A stretch of DNA of 21,963 bases. Source: Alphaproteobacteria bacterium (GTDB lineage: Bacteria > Pseudomonadota > Alphaproteobacteria > Sphingomonadales > Sphingomonadaceae). How positions within the stretch are numbered: position 1 is the stretch's first letter; each line of letters begins with the position of its first letter. The translations under genes and the position numbers were made by a program. Location: positions 1 to 21,963 of the forward strand of contig JAHJWA010000284.1 in NCBI GenBank assembly GCA_018828205.1, in the 5' to 3' direction. The notes below the pieces were generated by a model, which worked only from the letters and a program-made list of their open reading frames with translations, had not been told where the DNA came from and ran no database searches. Of this stretch, positions 21,888 through 21,963 are shown one piece after another.

Positions 21888-21963
21888 TCAGATCACCGCG
21901 AGCTGGCGGTTGGTCAGACCGCCGCCATATTGCTGCTGGAGCCGGACCTTGCGCTCGAGATCG
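21888..21963 (-). CDS. C-terminal end of an unrecognised minus-strand gene (partial)
   Basis: Reading into the window from the right edge, the minus strand gives an open frame ending in TGA (21888-21890). Its last residues are DLERKVRLQQQYGGG, then LTNRQLAVI. The amphipathic, charged composition looks protein-like, but only 24 residues are visible and I do not recognise a family. It might be chance in GC-rich DNA. Confidence 0.4.
   Translation of the reverse strand, partial: DLERKVRLQQQYGGGLTNRQLAVI

Noticed and set aside
21704..21963. Open plus-strand frame starting at ATG 21704 near the right edge
   Set aside because: There is no Shine-Dalgarno, the composition is Arg-rich, and it overlaps the more protein-like minus-strand fragment. 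It cannot be decided within this window.

Overview
The window is GC-rich, densely packed DNA from a Gram-negative alphaproteobacterium, most likely a sphingomonad (Sphingomonadaceae or Erythrobacteraceae). I infer this from the base composition, from four TonB-dependent outer-membrane receptors in 22 kb, and from gene types common in that order (a large secreted M16 peptidase, a FecI/FecR pair, a group-B flavin monooxygenase). I see no rRNA, tRNA, CRISPR array, insertion sequence or phage gene. The main theme is cell-surface nutrient and metal acquisition, with two cyclic-di-GMP proteins interspersed.

Layout, left to right. A Baeyer-Villiger-type flavin monooxygenase runs off the left edge (minus strand). 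It is divergent from a TonB receptor of unknown substrate (1110-3167, plus). That receptor converges on a small PilZ protein (3188-3529, minus). Next is a ZnuD-type zinc receptor (3690-5882, minus) with a His/Asp/Glu-rich loop, a TTG start that is easy to miss, and a Zur-box-like inverted repeat just upstream. Divergent from it, on the plus strand, are a two-domain M16 metallopeptidase (6104-8989) and a soluble GGEEF diguanylate cyclase (9022-9996).

The centre (10115-17298, plus) is a four-gene surface-signalling cassette: an ECF sigma factor of the FecI class, its FecR-like membrane regulator, a FecA-like transducer receptor with an N-terminal STN domain, and a 1067-residue autotransporter. 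The classical logic is that ligand binding at the receptor is passed by the STN domain to FecR and releases FecI activity. The unusual part is a beta-helix/beta-barrel autotransporter at the end of the cassette. Its passenger has a canonical 12-residue EF-hand-like calcium loop, and its Shine-Dalgarno sequence lies wholly inside a perfect 9-bp hairpin. Two perfect 13-bp inverted repeats follow the gene. This cassette is my best candidate for an under-described system, although each component family is known.

The right part is a minus-strand iron-uptake operon: a FhuA-type siderophore receptor (19473-21593), a small multi-pass membrane protein (18904-19473) and a PepSY-TM protein (17577-18899). 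They are joined by a 1-nt overlap and a 4-nt gap. Two perfect TGCGA-N5-TCGCA repeats, 24 bp apart, lie upstream and look like tandem Fur sites. The last 76 bases hold the C-terminal end of an unrecognised minus-strand gene. Very long open frames antisense to znuD (3600-5900) and to the siderophore operon (17625-21623) are GC-driven shadows and are not annotated.
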